This document shows, piece after piece, positions 6,514 through 11,243 of a DNA stretch of 36,183 nucleotides. This stretch comes from a virus. The translations under genes and the position numbers were made by a program. The notes beneath the pieces are model-generated. The model was not told where the DNA came from, ran no database searches, and saw only the letters and a program-made list of their open reading frames with translations. Position 1 is the first letter of the stretch, and every line of letters begins with the position of its first letter. The stretch lies in IMG/VR virus record IMGVR_UViG_3300043436_002769, positions 1-36,183 of that record. One strand, written 5' to 3'.

Positions 6514-6632
6514 AGTGGGTTTTTGTGCGCGAATTGGGCATCTTGGGATCTAAGTACTATCCCGTGCAAGGGCGTGCGGTGAAAAGAGGCACATTGCGAT
6601 AAGATCGCGCGCAAATTGCGCTGGATGCACAA
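6514..6632. promoter_or_regulatory. Divergent lysogeny control region
   Basis: This 119-bp gap separates the rightward repressor from the leftward HTH_17/replication operon. It holds three half-sites of the genome's operator: TTGCG at 6594-6598, CGCAA at 6610-6614 and TTGCG at 6616-6620. The last two form GCGCAAATTGCGC, a perfect inverted repeat with one central base. Possible promoters are weak: minus-strand TTGCAC (6569-6564) with CAAGAT 18 bases on, and plus-strand TACTAT at 6555-6560. Neither flanking gene has a good Shine-Dalgarno sequence. Confidence 0.6.
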
Positions 6633-7061
6633 ATGAGCACGACTAGAAAACACGACAAAAACCACTGGGTGCGCGAAGGGCTGACTGCCAAGGGCTACAC
6701 GCAGCGCGACCTGGCGCGCGCTTGGGGCGTGGCGGAGCCTTCCGTGTCGCGCTTCATCTCAGGCGAAGAAGGATCGGATCCGCCCCTATCTCGCGCCGTG
6801 ACCCTAGCGGTAATGCTGGGGATTACTCTGGAAGAGGTAGCGCGGGGCTTAGGCTTAAGAGGTAGACGGGTCGAGCCTGTGGTGACGCAGGAGGCTGGCG
6901 TGCCTCCTGTTGGCACGTTCCGCATGGACGTGCTGGGCGAGGGGCGCGTGCGTGTTGTGCTGGTGCAGGACGTCGCGCCCGATGTTGCGTCGCAGCTGAT
7001 CTCAGTCCTGGGCGGCTCGAGTGACAGTGGGCGCGTCCGTGACCGTAAGGCGCGCGCGTAG
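6633..7061 (+). CDS. CI-like XRE-family repressor, 142 aa
   Basis: One of only two rightward genes. Residues about 15-60 form an XRE helix-turn-helix (YTQRDLARAWGVAEPSVSRF), and a C-terminal beta-rich segment (VGTFRMDVLGEGRVRVVLVQ) probably dimerises. No Ser-Lys S24 peptidase signature is visible, so it does not look like a RecA-cleaved CI. It faces the HTH_17/replication operon across a 119-bp control region and overlaps the early operon at its 3' end. It is the best candidate for the prophage repressor. How induction would release it is not apparent from the sequence. Confidence 0.8.
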   Translation: MSTTRKHDKNHWVREGLTAKGYTQRDLARAWGVAEPSVSRFISGEEGSDPPLSRAVTLAVMLGITLEEVARGLGLRGRRVEPVVTQEAGVPPVGTFRMDVLGEGRVRVVLVQDVAPDVASQLISVLGGSSDSGRVRDRKARA

Positions 7062-7256
7062 GCCTTTGCCTTTCTCGATCGGCTTGTCTTCGGTGAGCGA
7101 CTTGTATTCGCCGCACCAGTAGGACACCGCGACGCGGTGCGGCTGCGGGTAGCGGTGGCAGGTGCGAGATCCGCCCACCTGGCCCGCGGTGTAGCGACAA
7201 TCGCCGCACGATGGTCCGCGCTTATTCAGCGCCGGCGCGTCGTTGTTGATGCTCAT
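7002..7256 (-). CDS. Small Cys-rich, possibly zinc-binding protein, 84 aa
   Basis: The protein has PSCGDCRY near residue 15, RTCHRYP near 31 and YWCGEY near 46. This CxxC...C...C pattern is common in short phage and plasmid proteins and suggests a zinc knuckle. The function is unknown. It is the last gene of the early leftward operon, and its final 60 bp run antisense to the end of the repressor gene, so transcription of one may interfere with the other. The start overlaps the previous stop as ATGA. Confidence 0.72.
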   Translation of the reverse strand: MSINNDAPALNKRGPSCGDCRYTAGQVGGSRTCHRYPQPHRVAVSYWCGEYKSLTEDKPIEKGKGLRARLTVTDAPTVTRAAQD

Positions 7257-7279
7257 TCCTTTTCTCCCAGCGCCGCGCG
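7253..7279. repeat. 27-bp exact direct repeat, copy A (gene-junction cassette)
   Basis: These bases are identical to 7758-7784. Read leftward, each copy encodes the last residues AALGEKE (the first codon is cut by the repeat edge), the stop codon, a purine-rich ribosome site (GGGAGAAAAGGA) and the ATG of the next gene. A degenerate third copy lies at 7468. Confidence 0.85.
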
Positions 7280-7471
7280 GGCGTAAACGTCGGGCGGATC
7301 TTCGTTCTCACCATCCCATGCCTGGGCTTGCGCGGCCTTATCGCCCCATTCTGCGGCTTTGTCTTGCGTTGGTTCATACCCGATAGTCAGGATCTCGTTG
7401 CCGCGCAGGACCGCGGCCATCCAGAGGTCGCGCGCCGGGTCAAAACCAACGACGATCTGAAGATCGCTCAT
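7253..7471 (-). CDS. Hypothetical protein, 72 aa
   Basis: A 72-residue acidic protein (MSDLQIVVGFDPARDLWMAA...). The N-terminal beta-strand pattern and the phrase ILTIGYEP are suggestive of a small alpha/beta fold, but no family is recognised. It ends in AALGEKE, identical to the end of the HigA-like protein 500 bp upstream because both genes finish in the same 27-bp repeat. Both flanking junctions are ATGA overlaps, so it is co-translated with its neighbours. Confidence 0.7.
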   Translation of the reverse strand: MSDLQIVVGFDPARDLWMAAVLRGNEILTIGYEPTQDKAAEWGDKAAQAQAWDGENEDPPDVYARAALGEKE

Positions 7472-7761
7472 TGCTTTTCTCCTGCTTCGACGCGGTCTCT
7501 TTCAGCGTCGAGGATTGAGTTGATGAACTCTTCGTGCTTGAGCCCTTCCAGGAATAGGACACCTTCGTATCCCCAGATAGAAGCGGCCCACTCGCAAATA
7601 GCCGCGCGTAGCTTTTCGATTTCCGCATCCCGTTCGGCTACGGCCTTCAGCTGCCACGTCCCATCCGGTAATTGCACCACCGGCCATTCTGCCGGCACCA
7701 CACCACTGCCGCGCGTAACGTGCGCGCTGCGTTCAGCGGCGGCATTTGACTGGTCAGTCAT
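7468..7761 (-). CDS. Hypothetical protein, 97 aa
   Basis: It starts at 7761 (MTDQSNAAAERSAH...), overlapping the HigA-like stop as ATGA. Residues about 50-97 are predicted helical and amphipathic (ERDAEIEKLRAAICEWAASI), suggesting a short coiled coil. The longer reading to 7944 would run inside the antitoxin gene and is rejected. No family is recognised. It ends VEAGEKQ, a degraded version of the AALGEKE ends nearby, consistent with a shared junction sequence. Confidence 0.68.
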   Translation of the reverse strand: MTDQSNAAAERSAHVTRGSGVVPAEWPVVQLPDGTWQLKAVAERDAEIEKLRAAICEWAASIWGYEGVLFLEGLKHEEFINSILDAERDRVEAGEKQ

Positions 7762-7784
7762 TCCTTTTCTCCCAGCGCCGCGCG
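7758..7784. repeat. 27-bp exact direct repeat, copy B (gene-junction cassette)
   Basis: Second copy of the 7253-7279 repeat, at the end of the HigA-like gene. It supplies the antitoxin's last residues and stop, plus the ribosome site and start of the next gene. The two copies are 505 bp apart, so recombination between them would remove two whole genes without breaking the junction. Confidence 0.85.
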
Positions 7785-8021
7785 ATACTGCGCCTCCCTC
7801 CGGAGCCAGAACCCAGTGGTCGAACCGAGCACAGTAGCCAGACGCTCTGCTGCGTCCGGCGTCATGGTCGAACGGCCCTGGATCAGGTCGTTGACGTGCT
7901 TGCGCGTGAAGCCCAGCCGATCTGCCAGCTCCGCCTGCGTCCAACCGCGCTCGTCGAGGACATCGGCGATGGTCTCACCAGGAGGGGAGACCCAATCTAG
8001 GGCGAAGGCGGTCTCAGTCAT
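7758..8021 (-). CDS. higA: HigA-family antitoxin, 87 aa
   Basis: It starts at 8021 (MTETAFALDWVSPPGETIAD...). The VSPPGETIADVLDERGWTQA opening and the following XRE helix-turn-helix (LADRLGFTRKHVNDLIQGR) are the classic HigA/VapI pattern, including the closing GFWLRREAQY. HigA binds and neutralises the HigB ribonuclease and represses the operon. It overlaps the toxin gene by 8 bp and follows it, which is the normal higBA order (toxin first). In a phage this pair would act in prophage maintenance or exclusion of other phages. Confidence 0.88.
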   Translation of the reverse strand: MTETAFALDWVSPPGETIADVLDERGWTQAELADRLGFTRKHVNDLIQGRSTMTPDAAERLATVLGSTTGFWLRREAQYRAALGEKE

Positions 8022-8334
8022 GGTAATCCCCAATAAACACGATCTCGATTGCAGTGACCCGTTTCCAATCAGCGCCGGTTGTCGACGCTTCCTGACGTGC
8101 CGCCCGGAAGACCAAACGCTGTCCACCAGCCAGGTCCAGCGCGAACTGACCCGCGCGGGACCCGCTCAGTGGATGCGGCCGGCCCGCGACCAACTCAGCC
8201 ACCGTATCGGCGGCCTGGAGATCCGCGAGGCGGGACCGAAGCTTCCGAGCGCTGTCGGCCCCGAGCGCCTTGGTGGCCCCACGGGGGTCCGCGCAGAGCT
8301 TAGCAAGCTTCTTCGAGGCGAAAGATATATCCAC
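8014..8334 (-). CDS. higB: HigB/RelE-superfamily toxin, 106 aa
   Basis: A 106-residue protein placed directly before a HigA antitoxin. It shows the compact RelE-like layout: an N-terminal helix pair (SKKLAKLC, ARKLRSRLADLQAA), then SRAGQFALDLAGGQRLVFR, and a final strand AIEIVFIGDYHD. The spacing and the DY-H ending match host-killer/HigB-type mRNA interferases that cut mRNA on the ribosome. Family assignment rests on both the sequence pattern and the adjacent antitoxin. The 57 bp upstream of the start contain TGATG/CATCA arms that could be an autoregulatory site. Confidence 0.8.
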   Translation of the reverse strand: MDISFASKKLAKLCADPRGATKALGADSARKLRSRLADLQAADTVAELVAGRPHPLSGSRAGQFALDLAGGQRLVFRAARQEASTTGADWKRVTAIEIVFIGDYHD

Positions 8335-8391
8335 GAATCAGGAAATTCAAGATTGATGAACCCATGGAGTGCATCATTTGATCCAAGTTGG

Positions 8392-8481
8392 TCAAGATGT
8401 CGGTTCGCGCGCCGCGCCCCAGTGATCGCCCTCGCGCTCCGCGATCACCAGGTTCTGCTCGAGCCTTTGCAGGAACGTCAT
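8392..8481 (-). CDS. Possible 29-aa protein coupled to the upstream gene
   Basis: MTFLQRLEQNLVIAEREGDH, then WGAAREPTS. The ATG shares one base with the upstream stop (TGATG), a typical reinitiation junction. The predicted helix has alternating charge. No family is recognised. It could be real, or a by-product of the frame; the junction is the main support. It is followed by about 57 bp leading to the toxin gene. Confidence 0.42.
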   Translation of the reverse strand: MTFLQRLEQNLVIAEREGDHWGAAREPTS

Positions 8482-8711
8482 CACAGCTGACCTCCCAAGG
8501 TTTCGCGTGCGATCGTCTTCATCTTCATGGCCGTGGACCAGACGACGGAAGGCGGCGGCATGTGGCCGACGTCGTCGGTGAGCTCTGCCATCGCGATCGC
8601 GTGCAGGCCGGTGCGCAGGCGGCCGTTCTCCTCGAGGAGAAGCCGCGCTTCGGCTTTCACCTGGACGAGCTCGGCGGTCACGCTGCTGGTGCTGTGGGCG
8701 TCGATTTCCAT
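8481..8711 (-). CDS. Hypothetical protein with coiled-coil segment, 76 aa
   Basis: The start at 8711 (MEIDAHSTSSVTAE...) has AAGGAA about six bases upstream; the longer frame to 8789 runs through hairpin DNA and is not preferred. Residues about 15-40 (VQVKAEARLLLEENGRLRTG) look like a short coiled coil. The remainder resembles small phage proteins with DDVGHMPPPSVVW, which I cannot assign to a family. It follows a 100-bp stretch with three hairpins. Confidence 0.65.
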   Translation of the reverse strand: MEIDAHSTSSVTAELVQVKAEARLLLEENGRLRTGLHAIAMAELTDDVGHMPPPSVVWSTAMKMKTIARETLGGQL

Positions 8712-8733
8712 CTTGGTTTCCTTGTTCTGGGGG

Positions 8734-8821
8734 CCTCCGCCGGCCGCTAAGGGGGAGGGACTTGGCGCGCCGGCGGAGGTTTCCGCCACTACGGCGGAAG
8801 GCGTGGAGGGCTTCAGCCCTC
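8734..8821. other. Three successive hairpins between early genes
   Basis: GAGGGC (8806-8811) pairs with GCCCTC (8816-8821) across a 4-base loop. TTCCGCC (8781-8787) pairs with GGCGGAA (8793-8799) across 5 bases. CCTCCGCCGG (8734-8743) pairs with CCGGCGGAGG (8770-8779). None is followed by a U-run on the transcribed strand. This accounts for the ~100-bp gap. RNA processing, attenuation or protection from decay are possible roles. Confidence 0.55.
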
Positions 8822-9070
8822 GAGCTCGTTGACGACCAATGTGGCGTATCCCGCGATGTCGCGCCAGTGGTCGATCTCGTGCGGATTGCCGTGTAGGGCG
8901 CGGCTGATCTTGTGGACAATCATGTCAAGGGCCTCGCGCTGGTAGGGCGTGAGGTTGTCCCATCCGTCAGGGCAGCGCATGGCGCGCTTCATGTTCTGCG
9001 CCCATGTGGCCTGCTCCTTATAGGGGCCATGGGTCTTGCCGCGTTCCTCGAGGATGTTCGGGATGCTCAT
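8813..9070 (-). CDS. DUF6378-like protein, 85 aa
   Basis: Starts at 9070 (MSIPNILEERGKTHGPYKEQ...). The order RGKTHGPY, then EALDMIVHKISRALHGNP and HEIDHWRDIAGYATLVVN is the pattern I associate with the phage family DUF6378. The many His/Asp residues recall metal-dependent small-molecule or nucleotide hydrolases (MazG-like folds), but the function is not established. The start overlaps the previous stop as ATGA. The longer reading in this frame is a shadow. Confidence 0.8.
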   Translation of the reverse strand: MSIPNILEERGKTHGPYKEQATWAQNMKRAMRCPDGWDNLTPYQREALDMIVHKISRALHGNPHEIDHWRDIAGYATLVVNELEG

Positions 9071-9258
9071 GCGCGTTGCTCCATGGCTTTGGCTTCCAGC
9101 GCGGCCAGCTGGCGGCCCAGCTCGCCCAGCTGCTGGTGCAGTCGGAATGCTTCGTGGCTTTCGGGGTGGGCCTGCTTGAGAAACTGCTCGAGCACGTCGA
9201 TGCGCGCGCGGATCCGGCCAGGCGTATCGGGCCTGACGATATGCATCTGCTTCTTCAC
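9067..9258 (-). CDS. Hypothetical coiled-coil protein, 63 aa
   Basis: The start is probably a GTG at 9258, which overlaps the stop of the membrane peptide as GTGA; an ATG at 9246 is an alternative. Most of the chain (PGRIRARIDVLEQFLKQAHP, then HQQLGELGRQLAALEAKA) has heptad spacing of Leu/Ile and is likely a dimeric coiled coil. No family is recognised. It is translated between a membrane peptide and the DUF6378 gene, with 4-base overlaps on both sides. Confidence 0.65.
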   Translation of the reverse strand: MKKQMHIVRPDTPGRIRARIDVLEQFLKQAHPESHEAFRLHQQLGELGRQLAALEAKAMEQRA

Positions 9259-9362
9259 AGGACGATCGCTCCCACCACAAGAATGAGCAGGATCACGGCG
9301 ATAAAGCCGATGGTGCCGAGGATCGCCTCGACCCAAAATTTTGGCGCGTTGAAATCTCTCAT
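9255..9362 (-). CDS. Small membrane peptide, 35 aa
   Basis: The ATG at 9362 has an excellent ribosome site, AAGGAGGAA, about five bases upstream. The product MRDFNAPKFW is followed by a hydrophobic span of ~22 residues (about 12-35, ending VVGAIVL), with almost no residues after the membrane helix. It is a single-pass membrane peptide. Early phage peptides of this kind often block host defence or superinfection, but there is no direct evidence here. Confidence 0.7.
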   Translation of the reverse strand: MRDFNAPKFWVEAILGTIGFIAVILLILVVGAIVL

Positions 9363-9372
9363 GTCTTCCTCC

Positions 9373-9666
9373 TTAAGCTTGAACTTGTGACGCTGCGCCA
9401 GAGGCGACGTCGAAACCGGCCCTGGTGAGCCACACAGCCTCCCCGTCTGATCCGACAAGACCAGCCTGCACGGCCGAGGAGACCAAGCCGGAAAGCGCCT
9501 TGCCGGAAGGCAGGTTCACGCGCTCGGACGTGCAATCCAGGCAATCGCTCCAGACCTGGAAATTGGACTGAACGAACTCAACACCGCTGGGTGGGCGACC
9601 GTTGAAGGCGTTGTAGTCATTGGCGAAGATCGCCTTGCAGAGGTTGATCTGGTTGTCGGTCGGCAT
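9373..9666 (-). CDS. First gene of the early leftward operon, 97 aa, unknown
   Basis: Three ATGs lie in frame at 9678, 9672 and 9666. I prefer 9666 (MPTDNQINLCKAIFANDYNA...) because GGAG sits six bases upstream; the first may also be used. Residues 10-45 are mixed helix/strand. CLDC near 47 and a C-terminal SGLVSSAVQAGLVGSDGEAV segment resemble a small winged-helix, but no family is certain. An operator/promoter (9725-9741) lies just upstream, so it is probably transcribed soon after infection or derepression. Confidence 0.7.
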   Translation of the reverse strand: MPTDNQINLCKAIFANDYNAFNGRPPSGVEFVQSNFQVWSDCLDCTSERVNLPSGKALSGLVSSAVQAGLVGSDGEAVWLTRAGFDVASGAASQVQA

Positions 9667-9724
9667 TTGCATCTCCATTGCTCCCTTCGCCCCGATCGGC
9701 GTCGGTCTCATCTTGTAGACCGCC

Positions 9725-9741
9725 TTACGGGCTAGACGCAA
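9725..9741. promoter_or_regulatory. Operator copy 1 with overlapping leftward early promoter
   Basis: TTACGGGCTAGACGCAA (one mismatch in the TTGCG arm) matches copy 2 at 9802 at 15 of 17 positions, and the four flanking bases CGCC are also shared. On the minus strand TTGCGT can serve as -35, and TACAAG lies 18 bases on, upstream of the early operon. Binding here would block that promoter. Confidence 0.7.
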
Positions 9742-9801
9742 GACAGAAAATACGCCCTGCGAAAAAAGATTATCGCCCCGACGAAAGGCCAGGAAAGCGC
9801 C

Positions 9802-9818
9802 TTGCGCGCTAGACGCAA
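9802..9818. promoter_or_regulatory. Operator copy 2 with overlapping rightward integrase promoter
   Basis: TTGCGCGCTAGACGCAA is a perfect inverted repeat. TTGCGC (9802-9807), 17 bases and TATTGT (9825-9830) make a reasonable sigma-70 promoter for the integrase, with the operator covering the -35 and spacer. Together with copy 1 it controls the divergent integrase/early-operon region, which otherwise contains no gene. Confidence 0.72.
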
Positions 9819-9857
9819 TCCCACTATTGTGCGGGGTACAAACCAATGGAGATGGCA

Positions 9858-10937
9858 ATGAAGGTGACCAAATTTGAGCGTTCCCCTGGCGTCTGGCGGA
9901 TCCGCATCGAGACCAAGGACGAGGCCGGGCAGCGCAAGTTTTCGACCGAAACGCTGAAGGGATCAGAGATCGACGCGGAAGCGCGGCGCATCGAGATCCT
10001 CAAGGGCCACCGCGCCGGCGACCTGGTGCAGGTGACGGACGACACCGTGAAGCAGCACTGGACCCGCTGGCAGGCCAAGCGCGTCGCACTGAAGGCGATC
10101 TCGGAGCTCACGGCCCAGGGCCAGGCGGTGCTGATGGCCCCCTTCCTGCGCGACTACGGCGGCCGCCCTCTTCGCTCCATCACGGGCGACGACATTGAGG
10201 CCTTCTACCTGGGCCGCATCCGCCAGGTCGCGCCCGGCACGATGACCGTCACGCACCACCACCTCAAGGCCCTGTTCAACCAGGCCGTCGAGGCCGGCGT
10301 GCTGACCAAGAACCCCATGAAGAAGGTGGCCGCGCCCAAGGGCGAGAGCGATCCCCGCAAGCCCCTGGAGAAGCGCCACATCAAGGCCCTGCTGGCCTAC
10401 GCTGCCGACAAGCCCTTCCTGTCGCGCATGCTCCGCCTGGCGCTGCACACTGGCATGCGCCGCGGCGAGATGTGCGCCCTTCGCTGGTCCGACGTCGACC
10501 TCGAGCTGGGCGTGATCAACGTCTCCCGCACGATCGTGCGCATCGGCACGGTCGAGTACGAGAAGAAGCCCAAGACCAAGAAATCCATCCGCTCCATCCG
10601 CCTGCCCAAGGTTCTGCTCGAGGAGCTGCGCGAAGCTGCCCAGGCGCCCAACCGCCCGGTCCTGGTCACCAAGTGGGGCGATCGGCCCACCCTGTCCTAC
10701 ATGACCAGCGCCACCAAGGACGCCCTGCGCGCCATCGGCCTGGACGAGGGCTATTGCCTGCATTCCACCCGGCACAGTCACGCCACCCACCTGCTGCGCG
10801 AGAAACTGCCGCTGAAGGCGATCTCTGAGCGCCTGGGGCATGCCAACGTGGAGGTCACCCTGGCGGTCTACGCCGGCGTCCTGACCGGCGACGACCAGGC
10901 CCTGGCGGACAGCATTGAACGGGTAATGGCGGCCTGA
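9858..10937 (+). CDS. int: Tyrosine recombinase integrase, 359 aa
   Basis: An N-terminal arm-binding and SAM-like core-binding domain (residues ~1-165) is followed by the catalytic domain. Visible catalytic residues are Arg in TGMRRGE (~202), HSTRH with His302 and Arg305, LGHANVEVT with His328, and Tyr338 in AVYAG. It integrates and excises the phage at attP/attB. I place the start at 9858 (MKVTKFERS) because GGAG is six bases upstream; an in-frame ATG at 9846 is possible. It is divergent from the early operon, has its own operator-covered promoter, and is followed by repeated GGGTAA motifs and a terminator. Confidence 0.93.
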   Translation: MKVTKFERSPGVWRIRIETKDEAGQRKFSTETLKGSEIDAEARRIEILKGHRAGDLVQVTDDTVKQHWTRWQAKRVALKAISELTAQGQAVLMAPFLRDYGGRPLRSITGDDIEAFYLGRIRQVAPGTMTVTHHHLKALFNQAVEAGVLTKNPMKKVAAPKGESDPRKPLEKRHIKALLAYAADKPFLSRMLRLALHTGMRRGEMCALRWSDVDLELGVINVSRTIVRIGTVEYEKKPKTKKSIRSIRLPKVLLEELREAAQAPNRPVLVTKWGDRPTLSYMTSATKDALRAIGLDEGYCLHSTRHSHATHLLREKLPLKAISERLGHANVEVTLAVYAGVLTGDDQALADSIERVMAA

Positions 10938-11130
10938 TTACCCGGCTTTTACCCGGCCGGGTAACGCGGTCGGGTAAAGCCGCCGCTAACTTTCAAGTAA
11001 AACATGATGGTTGGACGCGTATCCCACCATCATGTGAGAACCGACCCCGCGTGCTATCTAGTTGATTTTCGTGCAACAGGCGACGCATCTAGTGCGCCGA
11101 AAAGCAGGGTTTGCGGCCTGTTCGGGTAAC
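10921..11130. other. Probable attP region with GGGTAA arm-type repeats
   Basis: GGGTAA or its complement occurs at 10921, 10938, 10949, 10959, 10972 and 11125. Two copies make a perfect palindrome, TTACCCGGCCGGGTAA (10949-10964). Clusters of short direct and inverted repeats next to an integrase gene are typical of integrase arm sites. The crossover core itself cannot be picked out, and I see no tRNA-like 3' end. No gene lies between 10938 and 11243. Confidence 0.55.
11002..11035. other. Hairpin downstream of integrase; possible leftward terminator
   Basis: ACATGATGGT (11002-11011) pairs with ACCATCATGT (11026-11035), with a 14-base loop. On the minus strand the stem is followed by TTT (the stem's last T makes GTTTTAC), so it could end leftward transcription of the virion operon. 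Alternatively it may be part of attP. Confidence 0.5.
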
Positions 11131-11212
11131 GAAAAGAAAATGGTTGACTTGGGGCATGCAGACTTGCCAAGGTGGGCCGTGGCGTTCTTTCTCTGTCCTC
11201 CCTAAGCAACCT

Positions 11213-11243
11213 CCCCGGCCCCTCAAAAGGCCGGGGTTTTTTC
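11213..11243 (+). terminator. Rho-independent terminator after integrase
   Basis: CCCCGGCC (11213-11220) pairs with GGCCGGGG (11229-11236) across an 8-base loop, followed immediately by TTTTTT on the plus strand. It would stop rightward integrase transcripts before they run antisense into the virion operon, whose last stop codon is at 11244. Confidence 0.88.

Noticed and set aside
6267-6665. 132-aa minus-strand frame over the control region
   Set aside because: It overlaps the HTH_17 gene, the exonuclease gene start and the repressor start, and its composition is not protein-like.
8392-8919. 175-aa minus-strand frame
   Set aside because: It crosses the 76-aa gene in another frame and the hairpin spacer; only its last 29 codons have independent support.
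10938-11243. tRNA gene or tRNA fragment at the attachment region
   Set aside because: No cloverleaf or T-arm with CCA end could be found on either strand.
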